This document shows positions 19,301 through 27,400 of a DNA stretch of 64,000 bases, in pieces. The stretch is from Novosphingobium taihuense. GTDB taxonomy: Bacteria; Pseudomonadota; Alphaproteobacteria; Sphingomonadales; Sphingomonadaceae. Position 1 is the first letter of the stretch. The number at the start of each line of letters is the position of its first letter. The translations under genes were made by a program, and so were the position numbers. The stretch is taken from contig NZ_VLKJ01000001.1 of assembly GCF_007830315.1 (NCBI RefSeq), positions 248,001 through 312,000 of the forward strand, in the 5' to 3' direction. Under the pieces are notes generated by a model. The model ran no database searches. It had not been told where the DNA came from and was given only the letters and a program-made list of their open reading frames with translations.

Positions 19301-20278
19301 TCAGATTCGCGCGAGGCTGGCGCCCCAGGTGAAGCCGCCGCCCATGGCTTCGAACATCACCAGATCACCCTTCTTGATCCGGCCATCGCGGACCGCGGTA
19401 TCGAAGGCAAGTGGCACGGATGCTGCGCTGGTGTTGGCGTGGCTGTCCACCGTGACGACGACCTTTTCCGCAGGCAGATCGAGCTTGCGCGCGGTGGCGT
19501 CGAGGATGCGGAAATTGGCCTGATGCGGCACGACCCAGTCAATCTCTGACGCATCGTGGCCTGAAGTTTCAAGCACTTCACGCAGCACATTGGCCAGATT
19601 GGTGACAGCGTGGCGGAACACCTCGCGGCCCTTCATGCGGACCTTGCCGACGGTGCCGGTGGTGGAAGGACCACCATCGACATAGAGCAGTTCGTTGTGC
19701 GCGCCATCGGCGTGGAGGCGCGTGGCGATCACGCCGGGGGCGGCAGGATCGGTCTCGTCAACGTCCTGCGCTTCGAGCACGATCGCGCCTGCACCATCAC
19801 CGAACAGCACGCAGGTGGTGCGGTCTTCCCAGTCGAGAATGCGGCTGAAGGTTTCTGCCCCGATCACAATAGCACACTTGGCCATGCCGGTACGGATCAT
19901 CGAGTCTGCGGTGGCGAGCGCGTAGAGGAAGCCCGAGCAGACCGCCGCGACATCGAAAGCGATGCCGCCGTTGCAGCCGAGGTTATGCTGCACGAGGGTG
20001 GCGGTGGCGGGAAACGTCTGGTCGGGCGTCGCCGTGGCCAGCACGATCAGATCGACTTTTGCAGCATCGATGCCCGCCGCTTCGAGAGCTTTGCGCGCCG
20101 CTTCGGTGGCGAGCGTGGACGTCGTCTCGCCCTCGCCAGCGAGATAGCGTTGGCGGATGCCGGTGCGCTCGACAATCCATTCGTCGGTCGTGTCGACCAA
20201 GGTTGCCATTTCGGCATTGGTCACGCAGCGCTGCGGCAGGGCAGAGCCACTGCCCCGGATGATTGCGCGCAGGCTCAT
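19301..20278 (-). CDS. fabH: beta-ketoacyl-ACP synthase III
   Basis: Starts fatty-acid chains by condensing acetyl-CoA with malonyl-ACP in the cytoplasm. The 325-residue length is normal. The catalytic triad is readable: Cys in [11 protein letters not shown], His in [10 protein letters not shown] and Asn in [11 protein letters not shown]. The C-terminal [10 protein letters not shown] loop is typical. Its ATG overlaps the plsX stop by four bases (ATGA), so translation is coupled, as is usual for the plsX-fabH pair that links phospholipid and fatty-acid synthesis. Confidence 0.97.
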   Translation of the reverse strand: MSLRAIIRGSGSALPQRCVTNAEMATLVDTTDEWIVERTGIRQRYLAGEGETTSTLATEAARKALEAAGIDAAKVDLIVLATATPDQTFPATATLVQHNLGCNGGIAFDVAAVCSGFLYALATADSMIRTGMAKCAIVIGAETFSRILDWEDRTTCVLFGDGAGAIVLEAQDVDETDPAAPGVIATRLHADGAHNELLYVDGGPSTTGTVGKVRMKGREVFRHAVTNLANVLREVLETSGHDASEIDWVVPHQANFRILDATARKLDLPAEKVVVTVDSHANTSAASVPLAFDTAVRDGRIKKGDLVMFEAMGGGFTWGASLARI

Positions 20279-21357
20279 GCCGCGTCCTCGCTGGTGACGG
20301 GTGCCGACTTGCCGCGACCGCTGGTGCGAATGGCTTCCGCGCCGAGGCGCGCAAGGTCAGCCTGGATACGCTCGGTCAGGTTTTCCTCCAGCAGACGGGC
20401 CGTTACTGCGACGGCATTGGCCACGCCCAGCGCCGAAGCGCTGCCATGGCTCTTCACCACGACGCCATTGAGGCCGAGGAACACGGCTCCGTTGTGGTTG
20501 TTGGGATCAAGGTGATGCTTGAGCAATTCAGTCGCCGGGCGCGAGATCAGGAAGCCGAACTTCGAGCGCAAGGACGAGGAGAAGCTGCGGCGCAGCAGGT
20601 CCGCCACGAAGCGGGCAGCGCCTTCCATCGACTTCAATGCGATGTTGCCCGAAAAGCCATCGGTGACGACGACGTCGCAATCGCCGCGCGAAAGCTTGTC
20701 AGCTTCGGTGAAGCCATCGAAGGTCATTGCCAGATCGCCCGCCAGCTCTTTCAGCTGGTTGGCGGCATCGCGCAGGGAATCGGTGCCCTTGGTCTCTTCC
20801 GTGCCGATATTGAGCAGACGGACGCGAGGCGATTCAAGGCCATTGACGATGCGGGCATAGGCCGCACCCATGATCGCGAACTGCACCAGGTTGCGGGCAT
20901 CGCAATCGGTGTTTGCGCCAAGATCGAGCATGATCAGGTCATGTTCGCCAAGCGTTGGCAGCAGTGCAGAGAGCGCAGGCCGGTCAATCCCAGGCATTGT
21001 GCGCAGCGCGAGCTTGGCCATGGCCATGAGCGCACCGGTGTTGCCGGCGCTGACAGCAGCTCCGGCATGACCCTGCTTCACCGCGTTGATCGCCAGCCCC
21101 ATCGAGGTGGTCTTGGCACGGCGAAGGGCCTGCGTAGGCTTCTCGTCCCCCGACACCACATCGGGTGCATGGAGGATTTCCGAAGCTTCACGCAGGTTTG
21201 GATGATTTTCGAGGGCCTGCTTGATGCGGGCCTCATCACCGACGAGGAGGAACTTGAAGCGGTCATGACGACGACGGGCAAGTGCCGCGCCTTCAACCAT
21301 CACGCGCACGCCCTCATCGCCGCCCATCGCATCAATGGCGATACGCGGCAGGCTCAT
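20275..21357 (-). CDS. plsX: phosphate acyltransferase PlsX
   Basis: Converts acyl-ACP to acyl-phosphate, the acyl donor for glycerol-3-phosphate acyltransferase PlsY in phospholipid synthesis. The 360 residues begin with the family signature [10 protein letters not shown] and contain the conserved [20 protein letters not shown] and [13 protein letters not shown] segments. It acts peripherally at the inner membrane. It follows rpmF by 25 bases and overlaps fabH by four, the standard order in this class. Confidence 0.97.
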   Translation of the reverse strand: MSLPRIAIDAMGGDEGVRVMVEGAALARRRHDRFKFLLVGDEARIKQALENHPNLREASEILHAPDVVSGDEKPTQALRRAKTTSMGLAINAVKQGHAGAAVSAGNTGALMAMAKLALRTMPGIDRPALSALLPTLGEHDLIMLDLGANTDCDARNLVQFAIMGAAYARIVNGLESPRVRLLNIGTEETKGTDSLRDAANQLKELAGDLAMTFDGFTEADKLSRGDCDVVVTDGFSGNIALKSMEGAARFVADLLRRSFSSSLRSKFGFLISRPATELLKHHLDPNNHNGAVFLGLNGVVVKSHGSASALGVANAVAVTARLLEENLTERIQADLARLGAEAIRTSGRGKSAPVTSEDAA

Positions 21358-21382
21358 GTCCTCAGTCCCCCCGTTTTAAGGC

Positions 21383-21562
21383 TTAGAGCCCGACGGCGAT
21401 GACTTCGCGACCGTTGTAGTGACCGCAGGCGTTGCACAGGTTGTGCGGACGCTTGAGTTCACCGCAGTTCGAGCATTCGTGGAACGCTTCGACGCTCAGT
21501 GCGTCATGGCTGCGGCGCATGCCCCGGCGGGAGGGCGAAGTCTTTCTTTTAGGGACGGCCAT
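21383..21562 (-). CDS. rpmF: 50S ribosomal protein L32
   Basis: A 59-residue basic protein of the large ribosomal subunit. It starts with the universal [17 protein letters not shown]. It keeps the four-cysteine zinc ribbon ([18 protein letters not shown]), so this is the zinc-binding form and not a zinc-free paralogue. The frame is open upstream to 21676, but the conserved N-terminus fixes the start at ATG 21562. It heads the plsX-fabH group. Confidence 0.97.
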   Translation of the reverse strand: MAVPKRKTSPSRRGMRRSHDALSVEAFHECSNCGELKRPHNLCNACGHYNGREVIAVGL

Positions 21563-21737
21563 CTCGGCACCTGTTCTTAGAATTGCGTAGTTTTGTTGCG
21601 GGCGCGATAGGGAAAACCGGACCTTCGCACAAGCCCTGTTTGGCACAGGACCCGTACGCGGCGAAGGACGCCACAAGTCACGGGATTCGCCAATCGCTGG
21701 GCGAAGGCGCGCCTATAAGGATTTTCTGATGCTTTGC

Positions 21738-21757
21738 AAGCTAGGGCGCGCTAGCTT
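21738..21757. promoter_or_regulatory. inverted repeat between rpmF and the MAPEG gene
   Basis: AAGCTAG and CTAGCTT form a perfect seven-base inverted repeat around GGCGCG, in the 245-base region between two divergent genes (rpmF leftward, MAPEG rightward). No T tract follows. It could be an operator or a structured RNA element; there is nothing to show which. Confidence 0.4.
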
Positions 21758-21807
21758 TGGCGATGGACCCTCACATGGGGGCCGTTTGAGAGGGGATAAT
21801 ACAGGGC

Positions 21808-22200
21808 ATGACCATCCTGCCAATCACGCTGTGCGCGGCCGCTGCGGCCGCTGCCATCAATATCTGGCTTTCCATCCGCATCGGCATGGTTCGCACCGCC
21901 AAGAAGATCAGCATCGGCGACGGCGGCGACATGGAACTGATCGCCCGCATGCGCGCGCAGGCGAACTTCATCGAGAACACGCCGATCGTGCTGGTGCTGA
22001 CAGCCGCGGTCGAGCTTGCCCGGACCGGCAACCCTTACCTGATGGGTGTTGCGGCCCTCTACATGCTGGGCCGCGTGGCGCATGGCATCGGCATGGATGG
22101 AGGTCCGCTGGGCGTCCTGCGCGGCGTGGGCACGCTGACGACCATGCTTTCGCAACTTGGCCTGGGCGTGTGGGCTGTGTCCATCGCGCTGGATATGTGA
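21808..22200 (+). CDS. MAPEG-family membrane protein
   Basis: A 130-residue integral membrane protein with four hydrophobic segments, related to microsomal glutathione S-transferase. The family motif region RAQANFIENTPI (compare R-x-N-x-x-E-x-x-P) is intact near residues 49-60, which in MAPEG proteins lies by the glutathione site. Bacterial members are mostly uncharacterised; glutathione transferase or peroxidase activity is a family inference. GGGATAATACAGGGC precedes the ATG. It is followed by a palindromic repeat and the convergent hydrolase gene. Confidence 0.88.
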   Translation: MTILPITLCAAAAAAAINIWLSIRIGMVRTAKKISIGDGGDMELIARMRAQANFIENTPIVLVLTAAVELARTGNPYLMGVAALYMLGRVAHGIGMDGGPLGVLRGVGTLTTMLSQLGLGVWAVSIALDM

Positions 22201-22237
22201 ATTCAATTGGAGGGTCTGGCGAACAGCCCCTCCCCAA

Positions 22238-22259
22238 CCCCTCCCGCTGGCGGGAGGGG
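22238..22259. repeat. REP-like palindrome of the CCCCTCCCGC type
   Basis: CCCCTCCCGC and GCGGGAGGGG form a perfect ten-base-pair stem with a two-base loop, in the gap between two convergent genes. This sequence type is a common dispersed palindrome in many proteobacteria. It could also serve as a bidirectional terminator, although it lacks a T tract. Confidence 0.65.
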
Positions 22260-22268
22260 GGAGCCGGC

Positions 22269-22937
22269 TCAGCTGAGGGCGTAGTCGCTGACGTAGGCGT
22301 TGGTCTGGCGTTCGCGGCCGAAGGTGCTGTTGGGTCCGTGGCCGGGCACGAACGTCACATCGTTGCCGAGCGGCCATAGCTTCTGCGTGATCGAATCGAT
22401 CAGGTCCTGATGATTGCCCATCGGGAAATCGGTGCGGCCGATCGAGCCCTGGAACAGCACATCCCCGACAATGGCGACCTGTGAGGGTGCGTGATGGAAG
22501 ATCACGTGGCCGGGGGTGTGGCCGGGGCAGTGGATCACATCGAGTTCGACCTCGCCAACGGCGACCTTGTCGCCGTCATGGAGCCAGCGATTGGGCTCGA
22601 ACACTTCAGCTGGGATGCCCCAGCGCTGCGAGTCTTCATCGAGTTTCGCGATCCAGAAACGATCTGCCTCATGCGGCCCTTCGATAGGAACCCCAAGTTC
22701 GCGCGCAAGTATGCCGACGCTACCGCAGTGATCGAGATGTCCGTGGGTAACAAGCAGCTTCTCGATGGTCACGCCGGTGACTTCAATCGCCTTGCGCAGC
22801 TTTTCGAGATCGCCACCCGCATCGATGAAAGCACCCTTCATCGTCTTCGTGCACCAGACAAGCGTGCAATTCTGCTGGAGCGGGGTGACGGGGATGATCG
22901 CGACCTTGAAGGCGGGTTCGGCTGTGGGCTGGGTCAT
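22269..22937 (-). CDS. metallo-beta-lactamase-fold hydrolase (glyoxalase II-like)
   Basis: A cytoplasmic zinc hydrolase of 222 residues. The metal-binding motif THGHLDHCG (HxHxDH) is present, with a further His in CPGHTPGH, an Asp in IVGDVLFQGS and a final His in PGHGPNS. Together these form a full binuclear site. The order and size fit the YcbL / type II glyoxalase-like subgroup, so a thioester or similar substrate is likely but not proven. The frame is open to 23129, but that part is a shadow of the neighbouring repressor gene; ATG 22937 begins the conserved protein. Confidence 0.88.
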   Translation of the reverse strand: MTQPTAEPAFKVAIIPVTPLQQNCTLVWCTKTMKGAFIDAGGDLEKLRKAIEVTGVTIEKLLVTHGHLDHCGSVGILARELGVPIEGPHEADRFWIAKLDEDSQRWGIPAEVFEPNRWLHDGDKVAVGEVELDVIHCPGHTPGHVIFHHAPSQVAIVGDVLFQGSIGRTDFPMGNHQDLIDSITQKLWPLGNDVTFVPGHGPNSTFGRERQTNAYVSDYALS

Positions 22938-22983
22938 GGCGCTGAGATGGCGCGTGAGGGGCGAATTGGCAAGCCGTGGCGGC

Positions 22984-23682
22984 CTAGAGACGTCCGCCTT
23001 TCCAGACAACGCGGCCGACGATCTCCACCTCGCTGATGGCGCGCTCGAGGCGGGGATAGGCGGTATTGTCGGATATGACGCGCAATGTGCCGCCGGGGCC
23101 GGGTTCGAGGCGCTTGACCAGCAGGACATCGTCGAGCCGGATCACATGGATTCCGGCGCGCAATGGACGCGGGGTGCGGTCGACCAGGATCTCGTCGCCA
23201 TCGCGCAACGTCGGTTCCATCGAATCACCCTCGACTTCGATGACGGTGAGCATGGCGGGTTCGAGGCCCTGCCCCTTGAGCCAGCGGTGATTGAACCGCA
23301 GGCGGCCGGAGGGGATTTCCTCTGCAGGCAGGGTGCCGGGACCGGCTGATGCGCCAAGTGGCAAGCGGGGGATGTCGGCCCATTCGGGCGCGACGGCGCG
23401 AACAGTTGGCGCCAAAACTGCACTCCCCTGCCCCACCGCAAGCACCCCACTGCGCTGCTGAGCTCCAAGATCGCCTTCCGGCACGCCAAAGAACTCCGCC
23501 AGCGTGCGACGGTCGTTCTCCTCAAGCTTGCGTGGGCTGCCCTTGCGGACGAACTGTTGAAGATAGGTCGTGTTGCGGCCGATCAGCGCGGAGAGCGCCG
23601 ACAGGCTGACGCCGCGCTGCGCCGCGAGCGTGACGAGGCGGGAGCGGGCACCGTCATCCGATTCGCCATCCTGAAGCGCCAT
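22984..23682 (-). CDS. S24-family repressor with N-terminal HTH (LexA/CI-like)
   Basis: A 232-residue regulator with an XRE-like helix-turn-helix (residues about 15-60, RGVSLSALSALIGRNTTYLQQFVRKG) and a C-terminal S24 peptidase domain. The catalytic serine is in GDSMEPTL and the general-base lysine in VLLVKRL, so RecA-stimulated self-cleavage is plausible. It is not LexA itself, whose HTH is of a different type. ATG 23682 has a strong GGAGGAAGG ribosome binding site, better than ATG 23721 upstream. It is divergent from a tiny HTH-like gene, and two palindromic sites lie between them, suggesting autoregulation and a switch-like circuit. Confidence 0.88.
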   Translation of the reverse strand: MALQDGESDDGARSRLVTLAAQRGVSLSALSALIGRNTTYLQQFVRKGSPRKLEENDRRTLAEFFGVPEGDLGAQQRSGVLAVGQGSAVLAPTVRAVAPEWADIPRLPLGASAGPGTLPAEEIPSGRLRFNHRWLKGQGLEPAMLTVIEVEGDSMEPTLRDGDEILVDRTPRPLRAGIHVIRLDDVLLVKRLEPGPGGTLRVISDNTAYPRLERAISEVEIVGRVVWKGGRL

Positions 23683-23712
23683 TTCAACCTTCCTCCGATT
23701 TCGAAGGACTTT

Positions 23713-23756
23713 TCCTAGCATTGTAGGATTTGGAGATCAACATAGGAAAAATCCTA
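23713..23756. promoter_or_regulatory. paired palindromic operators between the S24 repressor and the divergent small gene
   Basis: Site 1 is TCCTA-N6-TAGGA at 23713-23728 and site 2 is TAGGA-N4-TCCTA at 23743-23756. Both use the same five-base half-site and lie within the 119-base divergent promoter region, in an AT-rich stretch. This is the layout expected for operators of the adjacent self-cleaving repressor. Binding is inferred from position and symmetry only. Confidence 0.6.
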
Positions 23757-23801
23757 TTTCGAGTCGTCTCGGCGACGCCAGCATCAGGAGGATGAGAGGA
23801 C

Positions 23802-23990
23802 ATGCTGCTCCGCAAGGTCGAGAGTTTCCTTCGCCAGACGGGAATGTCCGTCACCAAGTTCGGCCGCCTTGCCGCGCATGATCCCCGTTTCGTGGGTGAC
23901 CTGCGCAACGGTCGCGAGCCTCGTTCCGCGCTGACCTCACGCGTGGAACATTTCATGAACAACTTTGGAGAGAATGTCCATGCTGCTTGA
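23802..23990 (+). CDS. very small HTH-like protein, divergent from the S24 repressor
   Basis: A 62-residue protein starting at ATG 23802 with an excellent AGGAGG ribosome binding site. The core (MSVTKFGRLAAHDPRFVGDLRNGREPRSALTSRVEHFM, residues about 15-52, landmarks only) has the spacing of a compact helix-turn-helix: a Thr-Lys-Phe-Gly-Arg turn followed by a basic recognition helix. It may be a Cro-like partner of the repressor across the divergent promoter. I do not recognise a named family. It overlaps the next gene by about eleven bases. Confidence 0.65.
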   Translation: MLLRKVESFLRQTGMSVTKFGRLAAHDPRFVGDLRNGREPRSALTSRVEHFMNNFGENVHAA

Positions 23991-24360
23991 ACCGGGCGCC
24001 TTCGAGACCAAATCCGTCGCGCAAACCCCTCCCCCGCCACGCGCCCTGACAACCACGGCCGACAGGTTGCTACGTGCCGTGCGCGAGATCTCAGGGCCGC
24101 TGGCAGAGATCATCAGTCACGGCGAGACGCCCTGGGCGAGCATCACCTTCTCGGGAGCGAGGCACCGGCTGGTGCTGCGCTTCGCCGGCAGCGACGCGGT
24201 GAGCGATGGGGAGAACTTCGTCGCGGCCCTGCCCGAGCACGAGTTCAGATTACGGCGCGAACTCGTAGCCGATGCCGCCGTGACACGGGTGGACCACGAA
24301 CTGCTGCCCGCGCCGCTCATGGAAGTGGAGTGCGAGATCCTGCTGCTCGACGCGGAGTGA
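23980..24360 (+). CDS. hypothetical protein following the small HTH-like gene
   Basis: A protein of 126 residues that I do not recognise by name. After a proline-rich start (TPPPPRALTT), the body alternates helix and strand and is acidic at the end (MEVECEILLLDAE). There is no signal peptide or membrane segment. The open frame begins at a TTG at 23965, but GGAGAG nine bases before ATG 23980 marks the likelier start. It overlaps the small HTH-like gene, so the two are co-translated and probably under the same palindromic operators; an adaptor or DNA-damage role is only a guess from that context. A symmetrical hairpin follows. Confidence 0.7.
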   Translation: MLLEPGAFETKSVAQTPPPPRALTTTADRLLRAVREISGPLAEIISHGETPWASITFSGARHRLVLRFAGSDAVSDGENFVAALPEHEFRLRRELVADAAVTRVDHELLPAPLMEVECEILLLDAE

Positions 24361-24367
24361 ATGATCG

Positions 24368-24391
24368 GCGGGTGCCCCGTGAGGCACCCGC
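24368..24391. terminator. bidirectional hairpin between convergent genes
   Basis: GCGGGTGCC and GGCACCCGC form a perfect nine-base-pair stem with a six-base loop, eight bases after the stop of the plus-strand gene and 22 bases beyond the stop of the minus-strand decahaem cytochrome. A pyrimidine-rich tail (TCTCCTCT) follows on the plus strand. Confidence 0.75.
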
Positions 24392-24413
24392 TCTCCTCTC
24401 CAACCCGGAAACG

Positions 24414-27400
24414 CTAGTTGTCGATCTTCGCCAGCATCGGGGCGGGCTTTGCGCCGACCCAAAGGCTCATGTCCACGGCGTTCGACACGCGGAACACGTC
24501 ACCCTTGCTGTTCAAAAACAGCTCTTCCATCTCGGGCCGCGTGAACGGACGCGAACCGAGACGACCGAACACCGCCATCTGCCCGCCGGTCTCATCTACC
24601 CCGCGGTCACGATCCAGCCCCTTTGACAGCGCGAGCGCTGGCGTAGGCGTACGGGCCCAGGCGATCAGCTCGGGCTTTGGATCGGGCGAGAAGCCGTAGA
24701 AGTTCGGCTGGCTGGCTGGCGACGTCAGCTGAAGAACCTTCATCCCGTTCCGACCATCGGCAACGTACGCGAAGAGCGAGGCGTTGGTGGATGCGACGAT
24801 CACGTCCTCGGCATCGTTGAGCTGACCGTCGGCGGTGTAGCTCGTGTAGATCGACGGGCGCGTGGGTGCGGTAATGTCGACGATGACGAGGCCCTGCGAC
24901 TTGGCCGCAACGTAGGCATAGGTGCGAGCAAGATAGACGCGGCGCGCATCGGCCAGTGGCACCGTGGCCGAGGGCACGGCCTTCGGTTCGGCCAGATTGG
25001 TGATGTCCATGAGTTCGAGGCCATTGGCGGTCGTTACCCAGAGGTAACGGAACTGCACCGCCGTTGCGCGTGGATCGCGCAAGGGCACGACCGAGGTGAT
25101 GCGCGGATCGAGGCAGGTTTCGCCGCCCTTCTTTTCGCTGACCTCACAGGGCTTGGACGGCGACCATGGCTTGGGCAGATGGACCGTGACGAGCGCCTTG
25201 TCGGTCACGATATAGGCGTAGTCCCCCGCCAGCGTAATGTGCCTTGCACCGGTCAGCGCGCCGTCTGGATTGAAGGTCAGCGCGCGGTCGAAGTAATTGT
25301 TGCGAAACTCGCCATCGGCCAGCGTATCGACATTGACCGCGATCAGGCCTTCGACCGCATCGGTAACGAAGGCATAGCTGTAGATCGGCGAGAACGGCTG
25401 CTCCTGATTGAGGCCACGCAGTTCGGGCGTGTTGCGCGTGGGCGCGATCGACTGGTTGGTCGGCAGCGCCATGCAGGTAGCATTGGAGGTGGCAACATGG
25501 GTATCGTGGCCGAGCGGCGAGAACGGTGCCTTCACGATACGCTCGGAGAAGCCCTTGTTGCCAATTGCCGCGATGTCATAGGCGCGGAAGCCACCCTTGC
25601 CCTCGGCAACGTACATGTATTCACCACGCATCTGCAGACAGCGGACGGCGTCCCTGGTTCCTTCGACGACATTGGCAAACTGTTCCTGGCCAGTCGTCTC
25701 GCCCGACAGCTTGCCGTCGACGATCTTCCCGCGCGTCCAGTTCTTCAGTTCGCGACCATTCTTGTCGACGTGCTGCCTCCAGTAGTCCGGGTATGCATAG
25801 CGATGGAGGTAGGAACCGATCACGGCTTGCGGCTCGTCCCATTCTGTCACGCGGACGGCTTCGAAGCCACCGTCGAGGCCGAACCAGGCGTTCATGCCGA
25901 CGAAGTTCACGTAGTTGGTGCCAAGCAGCAGGAGCTGCGCCATCGTGGCGTTGTTGTCCTCATCTTGGCTGACGTGGCAATCGGTGCACTGCTTCGTCTC
26001 GTTCTTGCGCACGGTGTGCGGGAAGTGCGGTGCAAAGGCCTGTGAAGAATAGCCGATCGAGGAGATCGGTGGCTGCTGCACGTAAATGCGTTCGCGGTTG
26101 ATGTTGGTCGATGACAGGATCAGCGCCGAAGTGGAGCGGATAGGCGCAGTGATCGCCTTGCCTGCGACCGGGGTGCCCGCCGCATCGAACTGCACCGGAT
26201 CCGATCCCGACGACTTGTTGCGCTGGTGCTTGCCCAGCTGGAACATGTCGTCACGCGCAACCTGCGGGTTATAGGTCGCGTAGTTGCGGGTGTAGTCTTC
26301 CTCGTACTTGTGCGTGGCCGACTTCCAGTTCGCCTCGATCGGCAGGTGGCAGCCTGCGCAAGAGGTGGTCCACGAAAGGTGGCAGGTGAAGCATGCCATG
26401 TCGTCGTCACGGTGGGCGCGCGATTCCTTGGGCACGCCAGTACCGAACTTGTAGACGCCGTCATCCGATGCCGACTTGGCCATCAGCTTGGCGCGAGCAG
26501 CCTTTGGATTGAAGATCGGCTTCCCTGCGGCATCCATCTTTCCGGCATAGCGCGCGTCGACCGAATCCTTCACCAAGCTTACGCGCCAGGACAAGTTGGG
26601 GTCGATGATCGAACGCTGGACGAGGACGCGGCGGCCATCGGCCTCGTTGTACCATTCGAAGCGGCGCTGGCCATCTGCATTGCGCAACAGCGCAAGGTTG
26701 TTGCCCTTCTCGGGCGCGGCCAGGTTCGAGGTCAGCAGCGTCGGGTAATTGTCGGGCGTGCCGTGGCAATCCTTGCACCCGATCTCGACTGCGTTGGCTA
26801 CTTCGCCATAGATCATGCCGTTGCCGTGGCTGTCCTGCGAGAAGTGGCAATCGGCGCACTGCATGCCGAGCTGGGCATGGATGTCCATCATGTGGACGGC
26901 CTTGCCCGGATTGCTTTCGCCCGGTTCGACGAACTTGCCTTCCCCTGCCTTGCGGAACTTTTCAGGGTCCTCAGGCGAAATGATGTGCGCCTTGTCGGTG
27001 CCGTACGAAGACATATCGCCTTCATCGTCGAGCAGGTTGCCACGACGGTCACGCTTGAGGATGGCGCGGAAGTTCCAGCCGTGGCCGTGATAGTCGGCAA
27101 ACTGCGTGCGTTCGAGCTTGTCGTTCAGGTCATAGACGTTGCGGAGGAATTCGACGTCGCGCCACAGACCTCGCGTCGATGCACCCTCGGGGTTGCGATC
27201 GAGCACTTCGCGCTGTTCGTCGATGTTGGGATAGAACTGCTTCTTGAACGTCTTCTCGTAGTCCGCATCGGACATGCCCGCAGGCTTGGGCGCACGGTTT
27301 TCGGGCCCGGGCCACATGCTGGGCGCATCGGATTCGTAGTCCCACATCGTGTAGCCGAGGTAGGAGTTCAGGAAGATGTTCGGCTGGTGCATGTGGCAGT

